Source: Vanessa cardui (Eukaryota > Arthropoda > Insecta > Lepidoptera > Nymphalidae). Taken from it: DNA of 64,000 bases. The stretch covers positions 10,664,001-10,728,000 of the forward strand of contig NC_061126.1 in NCBI RefSeq assembly GCF_905220365.1, written 5' to 3'. The notes below the pieces were generated by a model. It had not been told where the DNA came from and made no database searches. It saw only the letters and a program-made list of their open reading frames with translations. A program made the position numbers and the translations under genes. This document shows positions 11,558-22,680 of this stretch, piece by piece. The first letter of the stretch is position 1. Each line of letters starts with the position of its first letter.

Positions 11558-12476
11558 TCTGATGTTAATTATAGAGAGACTACCGATAGTCACTTATATC
11601 AAGGAACTAAAAGTTAGCAGATACCTATGTTATGCAGATATCTAGATATGCCTTTATTTATTGCTGGAAAACGCTAAAACGTCTCACTAGATAAGGCACG
11701 AAGGACTCTACACCAAATGATGATTAGGACTTACTGACAACTAGTATACCAGAATAATCACCACGCCACTCATTGGAGGTCGACACGAGATCGTTTACGC
11801 TTGTCACAACGACATCTCAAACTAGATGAAGCCAGTGAATTATCATAAATAGTATTCATAAGTAGAAATTAACATCATCTTAATACGCCTTCATATAAAT
11901 TGCTTTCACGTGTAATAAGATTGCTTGTTCTTTATATTTTTCAATTTAGCTGCTCATAAAACCTTTAGGGAAGATCCCAGGTGAAGGTCGTGAAAATAAT
12001 ACATCATTTAATTCGTCTTTATACATATAATTTAATTTCGTGTAACTTAAGAACCATCGTTATACGCATTTTTTACGAATTGATTTTGTATTATAATAAC
12101 ACTTTTACCCTCATTAGGCTCGGCTCGTTGCTTTTTATGACAGACTTTTCTACCTTATTTGCCGTTTTTCTAATGAACGAATTTTATAAGGGACACAAAT
12201 TAAAAGAAAAAAAAATTACAAACTTTTTTTAGGCTGTCAACGCTTTTAGAATGAGAAGTGGATTTCGTTCGCTTAATTAGTTTTGCAAAAGGACGGTTAC
12301 CTTTACCCAATTAAGTTTGTTTGTTTGACTGTACTTTGTCCAAATAAAAAAAACGTAATTGCATTTGAATCTAAGTAGGTCATGGTGAATGTTGGAATAT
12401 CTTAAAGTATCGCCCTAAGTTATATCTTTAAGTTGTATCAAATTAGGTGACAGTTATCTGATTATATTTTATAGAT
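11558..12476. other. Unique stretch
   Basis: No repeat or gene recognised. An 83-codon frame (11981-12232) is hydrophobic and A+T-rich without motifs. Confidence 0.45.
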
Positions 12477-12606
12477 TCCTTGACCGCTGAGCACGAGATG
12501 AATTATAAAGACAAATTAAGCACATGAATCAGCGGTGCTTGCCTGGTTTTGAACGCGCAATCACCGGTTAAGATGCACTGTTCTAACCACTGGGCCATCT
12601 CGACTC
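12477..12606 (-). mobile_element. SINE family 1, 5' half only
   Basis: It contains the tRNA-like head (right end) and the first part of the body, and stops at the 'gctcagcggtcaagg' region. The B box is slightly mutated (a G replaces an A). The 3' half and tail are absent, so this is a deletion remnant rather than a normal 5' truncation. Confidence 0.8.
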
Positions 12607-13454
12607 GCACTGGCATACTCACATTTATTTTTTAAATTTCGAATAGTACAATCTTAAGGATGTAAGCAACACATATTCTTTTTGTACGGAAATGAATCAA
12701 CTTTACTTCCTGCATAGGCGACTTTTATTGTTTTATATCAACTGGATTATTGCGATTCCCTTACCTTTCTACGAGTTAAATAAAGTATGAATAAAATCAA
12801 AAATGCCATTTAAGGCTTTCTTCTCATCCGAATTCGTTGTAACTCAATTTCCTTTTACAATATAATATGACTAAATATATTTGCGTTGTTGGATGTTATT
12901 CAGAAAGTCACAACTCGGTTAGTTTAGTTTGTATGTTAGTAATTTATAGTGTAACGACTGCATGATGTCGAAGAAATACGACTCCGTCTGAAAACAACAC
13001 GAACTATTGAAATCTGAGACTTGGTCCATAAAGGCGTGGGCACATCTTTACGACGGCACTTGCATAACAGATAGTATCTATCTAGATGACAAATCATCCG
13101 AACTTACTATATAGAAAAGATTGTTTTATAAAGTATTTTCATTCTTCAAACATAGCTATTTCTTTGATATAAATTCAAAAATATATTCGAATCACTGGAA
13201 AATAAATTTGTTCATTTACATCTTGTGAACAATCAAAGTTGTGCTCATAGTTTTAATATATTTCCACATTTGAAATATGATACAAATAATTATATTTTGT
13301 GCATCTAAATGAAGCGTTTCAATTTCAATTTTTTTTAACAGCAAAAACGTGTATGGAAATTTGCTCTAAGAAAGATATTTACGACTTTTTTTATGTGATG
13401 ATTCTAGCATGAAATTATTAACCTACCAGATGACGACTCCATCTGACTGACTTA

Positions 13455-13501
13455 AGCCACGATGTCTATATTCAACTTCTTCGAAAATAAACATCGTGGC
13501 T
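13455..13501. repeat. Hairpin with 11-bp perfect stem
   Basis: AGCCACGATGT (13455-13465) pairs with ACATCGTGGCT (13491-13501) across a 25-nt loop. Too short for a canonical miRNA precursor; function unknown. Confidence 0.6.
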
Positions 13502-13894
13502 AACTAGCTAAATGCACAAGATATGTTATAGTAGACTCATATTTTATAATAAGGGAATAATAAATCCAATTCATCCAGAAAACAGCTTTATAGTTTTTTG
13601 TTTTTTTCACGGAAGCAAATGCTGTCAACTTCAAGACGATAAAACTCAATAGCTTAACATAAGCCTAGGATTTGAATTAAGAATTTAGTAATCTTACAAC
13701 CTAGCTACTAAAAACTCAGAATAAAAGCTTTAAAAAATATTCCAATTCCCCAGCAATTAAATTTCAAGAGTATAAATTATCGTGGTAGAATTGTAAAACA
13801 TCGTAATTCAAAGTCATAAATTTTAGATAGATAAAACTATTATGCATACATGCACCAAAGCAGTGAGTTTCGGAGATTGTGATTCGACAGATAC

Positions 13895-13980
13895 GTCAAT
13901 TAGTTTAATGGTGGACAATAAAGCAGTTACGCTAATAGCTGCGGCTTAAAGCACTTAGATGGTGATGCAGCAGTGAACAG
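13895..13980 (+). repeat. Diverged direct repeat, copy 1
   Basis: The phrase around 'aataaagcagtta' with 'ctaat', 'gcggctt' and a 'gcagcagtgaaca'-like end recurs in the same order at 14655-14740. The two copies are about 760 bp apart in the same orientation, with a SINE between them. I do not recognise the family. Confidence 0.5.
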
Positions 13981-14146
13981 ATAATATACATTTAGCTCGT
14001 AACACACGAGAAAAAAACGTATTTAAATATTATAATTATAAATTTCATTTATCTTAGAACAAAACATTGTTTGTTATTCGTAAAATTTGAAATATTACTT
14101 TTAGTAATGATTTATTAATGTCATAAATGTAATTTAAATAAATAAA

Positions 14147-14455
14147 AAAAAGTAAAAGTAAAGTAACAGCCTCTACATTTCCCACTGCTGAGATAAGGCC
14201 TCCTCTTCCATTAAGGAGAGGGTTTGGAACATATTCCACCACGCTGTTCCAATGCGGGTTGGTGGAATGCACATGTGGCAGAATTTCGATGAAATTAGAC
14301 ACATGCAGGTTTCCTCACGATGTTTTCCTTCACCGCCGAGCACGAGATGAATTATAAACACAATTAAGCACATATATATATAGTGGTGCTTGCCTGGGTT
14401 TGAACCCGCAATCATCGGTTAAGATGCACGCGTTCTAACCACTGGGCCATCTCAT
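14147..14455 (-). mobile_element. tRNA-derived SINE (family 1), near full length
   Basis: A complete head (A and B boxes, right end) and body lead to a TTACTTTTACTTT-type tail at the left end. It is a close relative of the copy at 11250-11545. Flanks share an imprecise TCATAAAT, so a target duplication is possible but not certain. Frames of 80-82 codons here are SINE sequence. Confidence 0.9.
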
Positions 14456-14654
14456 AAATATATTAAATGAATAATACCTATTTATTGCATTATGATGTTA
14501 AGACTGCTTTCAAAATAAAATCTGCAACTAAAGATAATAAAAAATAAAAGGCTTTAGTTCCGAATGAATATTATCTTAAGAACGTACACTGTTTTAAAAG
14601 AGGTTTCTGAAAACATAGTCATAATATTATAGTTGTGCGTTTAACTTGTCTGAT

Positions 14655-14740
14655 CAATGAATTTAATGGTTGAGAATAAAGCAGTTAGCTTAATGGATGT
14701 GGCTTCCAGTACCGACGTTAGGACTGCTGCAGAGAACACA
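14655..14740 (+). repeat. Diverged direct repeat, copy 2
   Basis: Partner of 13895-13980, sharing 'tttaatggt', 'aataaagcagtta', 'taat' and a 'gtggctt' block, then 'gctgcagagaaca'. Substitutions are frequent, so the duplication is old, or both are members of an unnamed old repeat family. Confidence 0.5.
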
Positions 14741-17635
14741 TACACATGTTTATGGCTATAAATGAATAATATGTCGATCTGAAAATTAACACAATTAAAA
14801 CAAAATATTCCTAAAAACAGATTATAAGCATTAAAATCTTATTTACTTCTGATACTATTATTGTTTATTTCAAACGCAAAATTCTCATCAATTTCTGACT
14901 GATATTTTATTTTTTGCTTAATAAACAAATTAAGAGCGTGCTCATTAGTTATTATTGAAAACTATTTTATGTTTATCATAATGAAATCCACGTTTATTTG
15001 TCTTTAACTTAAAAGTTTTTTTTTTATTATTATTTCAATGGAAATAAACGATTGAATGGATCTTAAACACTAATCTAACCTAATCTACTAACTAAAAAAT
15101 TCCTTACACGAAAATTGGCCTCTTGACTAATTGGCTCGATAACTTAATACTTCCCCATCTGTTGTTATAAATATTCAAAATAATTAGCGAGACATTTATG
15201 TAATTTCACAAGCAATCTTTCTTAAATTACATTTTATTCCTTTGCCTTCGTGTTCATTTCTAGCCCAATTATATTTTATCTATTAAAAACACTTTTAAGT
15301 CCGACTGTACTTTCGTTTCAAGATTTATACACAGCACTTAAAATTAATCACGTTACGTTTAATTTCTTACAATGTGCTTGTTAGTAGACGAAGAGATTCT
15401 GTAATTTATTTCTCCAGTGACGTCTTCATTTGTGGTCACATTGATGCCTCGAGTGCTTGTGTTACCTGCTCATTATATTATTTAATTTGAAAATTTGTGG
15501 TAATCGTTGTAACGGTTACTTCCTCATTCAACGTCCTTTGTGAAATTCTCATTATTATACGGACATAATATTATTTTTTATTTATATCTGTAACGTATTA
15601 TACCCTGTCCAACATATCTTATAGACATTAGGTAATAAACGGGTAATATAAAAAAAAAAAAAAAACTAGATGCAAGAGCAGCCCATTTCTCTTTTGCATT
15701 TCATACTTACAAGACTAAGCGCAATATAGCAAATACAAAACGATCGATAAATTGTTTTTAGATTTTTAAAATTTATTTTTTATTTTAATTCCTAACTTAA
15801 AATAATTGAAGATAATTAAGAAAAAGAAGCTACAATTATTTTTAAATTAATTAGATTATTCGCAGCGCTTTTGTCATTGCTTAACATCTGACTTGAAAAA
15901 AAAATTAGTTGTAATACTGAACTAAGGTATAACAAAAAAATAATAAATTGCAATGAATAAAAAAAAAAACAAAAAAAACGCCTGATATAATAGAATCACG
16001 TTTAACGTTCGAATTTTAAATCTGAATCGGCGCTTTACAATTTTCTTAAGCCACAGATCCTCAAATGTATTATCAAATGTAAATCTTAATGTTAAAAGGA
16101 ATAGTTTTTTCTTCTCCTTGAACGAATCGAAGACTAATGCCGGTAGTAAAACGCTAATGGGCTACCGTTTAGGATTCCTTTACGATGTTTCCTGCTGCCT
16201 TTTGTTCACTAGCAACAAAAAAATCCTTTTTAACTATTTACTTACAATTTACTTGTCTTGGTTATGCAATTATCGTTAAGGTCGAAACAGTTGTTTTATA
16301 GAAGTTATTTTTGACCACGTGCTGGTGAGGTACTTTAGCTAGATTGCGGGACGTCATAGACGTGGCTGACAATAATTTAGCCGTGAAAGCATAACAGACA
16401 CAGTTACATTCGCAATTAATTTAATTAAAATTAAATTTAATATTAGATTACTCTAATTAATAACAGAACTAGAATAAAATTAATGAAACAAATGTAACTC
16501 GACGATTTTTTGATTTTACTTATACAAGTGAAGAATATTGACTAATTGAAATTTTAAACAACTCTGTTCAATTTCCAGAAACGCATTATCCTTTATTAGA
16601 TTATGAGAGAAAGGCTACTTCAAAAGTGGTCATAGTACTTTAAATATCATTCCTACATTATGTTTTATTTACATTGTAACTAGATTAATATAATTATGTT
16701 ATTTTGTTATATTATTTTAAACAAATCACTTGTCAAAAACAAATTGATTATAAATTAAATCCAATTATCGTTAAATTTTGTAAAATCATGAGGCGAAACG
16801 CTTCATACATATTAAAAGTAAACATTACTTATCTTATTGCTTGTAAAATATTACGTATACGTTCATGTAAAGACTCTATTAATAATAAAACTATTAAATC
16901 AACGAAATCCGTCCGGTAATTCAATGAAATTCATACATTTTACTACCCATTAAATATTACAAGGGTATTACTATCGATTCCCTTACAATATTCAACTCGG
17001 AATTCCGATATTAAATGGTTAATAATTAAGTAATAACCGGTCCGATGTTGACCGTTCCGTTTGTTTGTTTTACAGCGAACGATGAAATAAAACAATTAAA
17101 ATTATCGCAGCGGCGGGATTTAGCGATGCGTGCAGTGCGATCGGCGAATTATTAGCGGTTTTTAATCCGCTGCGTTTAAAATTCGCGGTACGTAACCGCA
17201 CTACATTTAAACAGAAAATGTTATCACCTGTATGTCGGTCCAAGTGTATCGTCATAGCGGAATTTATATAGAAAACAAACGAATCAATTATTTTCATTTT
17301 GTACTTACCATTTATATATTTCATAAATAAATTATAGCTTAATTTTCCTAATCCTTAAATTAAATCCAATGATGATGTTTACAATTGTATAATACTAAAA
17401 TATATATAATAATTTTTCAAATATGTTTGAAGAAAACTTCAAATAAAACAAAGAGGAAAGTATTACATCCATTTTTAAACAGCCTCTGTTATATCATATT
17501 TTAATCGTCGGCTTTGACATAAAGTTTAATTTAAAAAGTTATGGTATATCAATGGAAGTAATTTTGATTAACATAAGTATTAACAACATTTAGTGCTTAA
17601 ATATACACAAATATGAATTAAAAATAGTTACTGTA
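14741..17635. other. Unique stretch with polyA tracts and a GC island
   Basis: There is a run of 16 A (15650-15665) and another A-rich run near 15960-15978. At about 17085-17260 is a conspicuous C+G-raised block with many CpGs and a TAATCC core (17163-17168). No gene is supported; an 84-codon minus-strand frame crosses the island without motifs. Confidence 0.45.
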
Positions 17636-17763
17636 TTAATCTTGACCGCGTGGAATGATGACAAGAATGCTAGCAGCCTTTCCCCGTTGAACCGTAATAC
17701 CGATCATCTGGGCTAAAAACGAACCAGCTCCCACCAGAGTACTGTCACCAGAGGAGAAAAATA
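17636..17763 (-). pseudogene. Open 3' coding fragment, probably LINE-derived
   Basis: On the minus strand an uninterrupted frame of about 42 codons ends at a TAA (17636-17638). It includes the peptide LAQMIGITVQRGKAAS, preceded by GDSTLVGAGSF and followed by ILVIIPRGQD. The phrase 'VQRG.AAS' is familiar to me from lepidopteran retroelement-like predicted proteins, so I favour the C-terminal remnant of a LINE. An alternative is a genuine terminal exon: 'cttatttttctcctctggtgacag' just upstream would serve as a 3' splice site. No upstream coding homology is visible. Composition is richer in C+G than the flanks. Confidence 0.45.
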
Positions 17764-18249
17764 AGGCGAGGAGTTACAATTTTAATGAAGTTTTATACAA
17801 AATAAATACTTTCACTACTTTGGTATATTTAGTATAACTAAAAGTGTAGTATAAGTAGTTACCTAATATGAGATCAAACACGGCACGGTCGCCGTTTGTG
17901 AAAATTGACATAATATTCATACATAACATTTAGTTCATACATAACAAGTACACGGTATTCTCACTGTACGGTGACTGAAATCATGTAAAAGGGACCACAT
18001 TGACCCGATTAGACATACTTATTGTAAAATCAGAATCCTCGCCTAGAAACATTATGAAGATTGAGAAAAGTCAGAGCAATATATTTTTGATCATACCTAT
18101 CGGATGCGTTATATTTTCTATGAAGAAAGAGTAATTACACAATATATTTATTGACATTAATTGTTATTGGTAATAAGTTAGTAATTAATTATAAATTATT
18201 ACACTTCTCACTAAGAAGGACCGGTATGAGTTTGTCATTCACTAAAATA
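17764..18249. other. Unique stretch
   Basis: No recognised feature. Confidence 0.45.
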
Positions 18250-18402
18250 CCAAAATCGAAATCAAAATATTCTTTATCAAGCTCATAAAAACGTTTTTAA
18301 TTCATTAATATTTTTTTAACATTAAAGGTTAATCTACCACCGGTTCATAAAGAAGCTTCTACCGAGAAGAACTTGCAAGATTTTCAGTAGTTTTGTTTTC
18401 CG
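18250..18402 (-). mobile_element. Jockey-like LINE 3' UTR fragment (family F)
   Basis: Read on the minus strand, this has the LINE 3' UTR order: 'ttcttctcggtagaag', 'gaaccggtggtagatt', then a tail of gatttt-type units ending at 18250. I recognise it as the 3' end of a lepidopteran Jockey-type LINE. No coding part remains. Substitutions are common, so it is old. Confidence 0.6.
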
Positions 18403-18545
18403 CCATTTAAATTGCAGGGTATATAAAAGTGAATTTTAATATATCCTGTCTATAAAATTAATATAACCTTGTATTGAGTCATATGCCTCATATACAATTT
18501 TTTTTTTTGTGTTTTGACATGATCTTTATATTTTTACTGTCGACA

Positions 18546-18740
18546 TCTACATTGATAATATAAATGTGAGAATAACTGTATTATTGTCTGTTTGTCGCAC
18601 TTTCACGACAAACCGCTATATTTGAAGAAATTTAGTTAGAAGCAAATTGGAACTTCAAGAATGGACATAGGCTACTTCTTTTGCCTAACACATGACAACC
18701 AACACCCTAATATGCGATCGAAGCCGCGGGCGCCTACTAG
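18546..18740 (+). mobile_element. Non-autonomous Helitron, Lep1-like, complete ends
   Basis: A 195-bp element with intact A|TC at the 5' end (18545/18546) and CTAG|T at the 3' end (18737-18741). Internal phrases 'gacaaaccgctatatttga' and 'gcctaacacatgacaacca' match the copy at 573-751. The pre-terminal 'gatcgaagccgcgggcgc' can form the 3' hairpin. It carries no coding sequence. Confidence 0.85.
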
Positions 18741-20720
18741 TTATGTATGTAGGTACATATTTGTTATCCACTACGACAGCCTCATCGTTTCAAGTTCATG
18801 ACTTGAACGGGTAATAATGTTCACTTATAAATAGGCTTTTCAGGGCAGTCGAGAGAATGATACTTAATACAGCCGCATTGTTTGCGGATTTAATGTTATT
18901 ACGGAATGGTTCGCGTTAATTCATTTAAAATGCGGATAACAAACACGTGCTGTAATGCTTGTCACGTATTTTTTATTTCATGTAATATACCGAAAAATAT
19001 ATTTTAGAACATTATCGGTGAATTTTTTTTTTTTTTTTTAATTAAATGATCTTTGAGTGCGCGTCAATATTAAACCAGTCTAAGTTTTATATGTGATTAC
19101 AATAGTTTCTTTTTTTTTTAATTTAATGACAAATAGACTTGACGAAATCAACCTATGGATATATACTATACAGCTAACAAAACTATTAATAATTTAGACT
19201 AAAAAAACATTTTTTCAGAAAACAACATAAGTAAGTACAGCTATAATTACCGAAGCTATTTCAAATGATTCAGGTAATCTGATCCAAGACATTTCAGCGG
19301 AACGGACTAGTTGGTTCTAGGAAGGATATAATCGGTAGGGGTTTGAATTTATGTATTATATGATATAATTCTTGTGCTCTTCTATGAAAAAAACCGTGAT
19401 ATAACCCACATGTTTTGTATAAGATTCTACTACACGTGTATTTGTCTATATGTATTATTTATCCAAAATCCACCAACCAGAATTCAATCTCATAGGTATC
19501 TTAATCTATATTAAAATATTGTTTTCACTTCAAATCAAACAAACTATGATTAATATATCAATGCTATAGGAAGAAATATGTTGTCAATTTATTTTAACTT
19601 AAGCATTCTGTACAGTTATGAAATCCTAGTACTTTGTCTTTGCCAGACAGCTCTGCATCTGTTACAGATTAAAAAATATACTGTTATAATAATAATAAAA
19701 AAAACGAATTTATTACAATTAAGTAACCTCTACATGTCATAAAGCAACAATACAAGATAATTAAGTGATTACACAGGGCAAAATCACTTTTCCCACATAA
19801 AGGCTCACCCACACTGTCCCACACAAAATAAATCAAGCGCTTTTTGTTTCAATACTTTTTGTTATTTAATTATCTGTGACTCGGCCGATTCCTGTAAATT
19901 GGTGCGTGGGCTACCCACAAAATGTGACAAAAAAGAATTATACTCTAAACCCTTTACTTTAAGGATGTTATTTGAATAGCGAATATTTGGGTTGAACAAG
20001 GCTAGGCGATAACATCTCTTTACTTTTTTTTTCGATATTTTTCGATGGAGCGCTTTAATTGCCAGTCCTTTTTCATACATTTAATGCTTGGATGTTATAT
20101 TAACGGGTCATTGATATTTTTTTAAAACCTTTTACCTTTGTTATGACATATAAAACCTTGTACACTTTTAATGGGACGTTATATTTTAACACGTTTCCAA
20201 TATGAATGGGCTTATCAATATAACCTTTTTATTTAGTATAATCAGGCAAATGACTAAATTATAACACCCGATATTACTTGATCACTATCGCTATTATTAT
20301 TGGTATTGTAAGATTACCAATACTTATATCGTTAATTACCACTAACCACTGAATATATATATATACATATATACTGAATATGGGTCGTACCTATCAAAAA
20401 GGGTTTCCACGAAGTGGTACCATCAAGTACAACTATAAAAAACGATCATTAAATAACATTTCAGATGTTTCGTGGTGCGCATGTGATGAAAAAATATCAC
20501 AGATATTTCATTATCAATATACCTAATAATTATAAAATATTGAACAGTTTTAAATTCATAATATCCTTCATAACATTTTTAATCGTTTGATTGTAGGTGA
20601 GTTCGTTGGTAGTAGGTACATTGCAATATTACTTGAGAAATAATTTATTGGTAACCAGCAGTAATCACTGCTGAGTAAAGTATTGTGTAAAACTTTTAAC
20701 GTAATATATATGACTCATGA
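18741..20720. other. Unique stretch with a GC-raised block
   Basis: About 18835-18970 is richer in C+G and contains repeated TGCGGAT-type motifs, TTAATT cores and a CACGTG (about 18943). There is a run of 17 T at 19023-19039. Nothing else is recognised; a 72-codon minus-strand frame at 19862-20080 has no motifs. Confidence 0.4.
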
Positions 20721-20862
20721 AGAGGACGACCAAAGAAACGATGGATGGATTGTGTGAAAGAAGATATGGTTAGAAAGAATGTTATTTGGGAGATGACGTC
20801 CCATGGAGAAGTATGAAAGAAGAACAGATGCTGCGCCGATCTCAAATAAAATTGACATAACT
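20721..20862 (+). pseudogene. LINE reverse-transcriptase C-terminal remnant
   Basis: In one frame from 20721 the sequence reads RGRPKKRWMDCVKEDM and continues to 'CCADLK' and a stop at 20847-20849. The RGRPKKRW.DCV..DM motif is typical of the extreme C-terminus of insect LINE polyproteins. A TGA at 20814-20816 interrupts the frame, where relatives usually have a Trp codon, so the fragment is dead. The rest of the element is absent: only the 3' end was copied. Confidence 0.75.
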
Positions 20863-22438
20863 CATAAAGGTACCTGTTATTATTTTTATATTATAGCCTA
20901 TTTTAATGAATAGTTGTATAATGAGACTTGTTAATCATTAAGCCTTACAAAAATCAGATTATTTCTTGTCGGTATGAATAAATTCTGATCCTACTTTATA
21001 GTTATGGAACATTAAGAAGAGTTATAATAATTTAAAGTAGTTTAGTGAATTTGATATATATAACGAAAGATATATGCCGGACGCAACAGGCCTTGACTTA
21101 TTGGCTCTTGTGAAGATCCCTTTATGTTAAGGGGACACTGGATGTTCAAAAATATACATATTTATATTAAATGCAAATCGTAAATCATTACGGAAAAATT
21201 AACAATTTACTGTTTTGTTTTAAAACAAATACTTTTTATGGCTCAAATGTATAAATACAATGACTTGAATTAGACAGAAAAGAAGATTTGCATAAATTTT
21301 TGGATTATATTTACATTTGTTAATAATTGAACAAGAGTATTCAAAGGTAAACAATATAATAAATTTATTCAAACATTCATGTAACGGCCTTTTTATCAAT
21401 AATATTTTATAATAATAAGCTTTTTAATTTAAAAATTATATTGTTTTTTATTTATAAAAATAATCCTCAAGAACGGATTTATAGTTTAAAACTACTAAAG
21501 TAACTAACCCTTAAATATATCTGATTCTAATTAAGTAGGACGTGCACATTACTCAACTATATCTATTCTTATCTAACTTGAACGAAAAGAAAGAGAAAAA
21601 ACATCGAAATAAATAGCTTCCTCGTTTAGATCGCTTTTTGGTTAACACACTTATGATATTGTATTAGGTCCGGCACCTACTAAAAATATTTTAAAAATTA
21701 TAATTATTAAAAAGTTGTCAAGTTTCCAAATAATTCTTTTCTTTTGCTTTTCCATATTATGCCTTTTTGCAAATCAGACATATTATACAAAAATGCAGCG
21801 ATATTACTTATAAAATTTATTCGACCTTATGATTCCATTAATATAAGAAATAAACATATCTAAGTTTTATTCGGCTAAAAAATACTCAATAGTACTTAAT
21901 CGCTAATACAATTTAGTGGATGCACAGGTTTATGGCACTGTTTTAGTTCGGTCATTTAATTTATAACATGTGAAAGATCCTGGGGCAAGATATCACACAT
22001 CTTTTAACAATAAGATACGTAATTAGGTGTGAAAGATAACATTTAATTTAATTAACATTAATAGTGGCTTCACGCTTTTTTGTTACTGCATTTTGACACA
22101 AGGATCGATTAAGTTTTAATCGAATGAAAATCAATCGATTCGACTTAAACGAGTAACAGTTTACTCGATTATTTGTGTACAGCCATGTCATTTGCGAAAG
22201 CGCTGAGTGCGCTTTACAGACGCTTCAAAATTCTCGGTATTACAAATATTTAAATATCTCTTTTATAGTTTATTGGAGGTTTTAAAAATATGCATCACTG
22301 TATGGATTAATTAATGATTGAGAATTCTGATATTTACCATAAAATCAATTTTAAGTCGAAAAGATTATTTAAAAAAAAATTGGTTTAATGCAAAATATCC
22401 AATACCTCAAATTTGTTGATTTAAATGTTTTAAATGCT
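20863..22438. other. Unique stretch
   Basis: No gene or repeat recognised; A+T-rich throughout. Confidence 0.45.
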
Positions 22439-22464
22439 ATATATATGTATGTATGTGTGTGTGT
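22439..22464. repeat. TA/TG microsatellite
   Basis: Short run of TA units grading into TATG and TG units, next to the polyT of the family B repeat. Confidence 0.7.
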
Positions 22465-22480
22465 TTGGTAAATGATATAG

Positions 22481-22680
22481 TTTTTTTTTGTGCTATTGGT
22501 TGGCGGACGAGCATATGGGCTACTTAATGGTAAGTGGTCACCACCGCCCATATACAATGGCACTGTAAGAAACTTTAACCATTATTTTCATCGCCAATGC
22601 GCCACTAACCTTATCTTAATTCCCAGCTGTCATGACCTTGGTGCCTGTAGTTATACTAGCTCACTCATCCTTCTAGAATA
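22481..22680 (-). mobile_element. Lepidopteran interspersed repeat, family B
   Basis: On the plus strand this reads polyT, 'ttggcggacgagcatatggg', 'ggtaagtggtcaccaccgcc', then 'gcgccactaacctt' and 'tgcctgtagttata', the reverse complement of the family B consensus best seen at 50531-50825. Its A-rich 3' end (left) points to a retroposed origin, but I cannot assign a class. The overlapping 64- and 108-codon frames are not genes. Confidence 0.75.

Larger units (their letters stand above)
12607..14146. other. Unique stretch with hairpin and one diverged repeat copy
   Basis: No gene. It contains the hairpin 13455-13501 and the first copy (13895-13980) of a diverged direct repeat whose partner lies beyond the next SINE. 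Confidence 0.5.
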
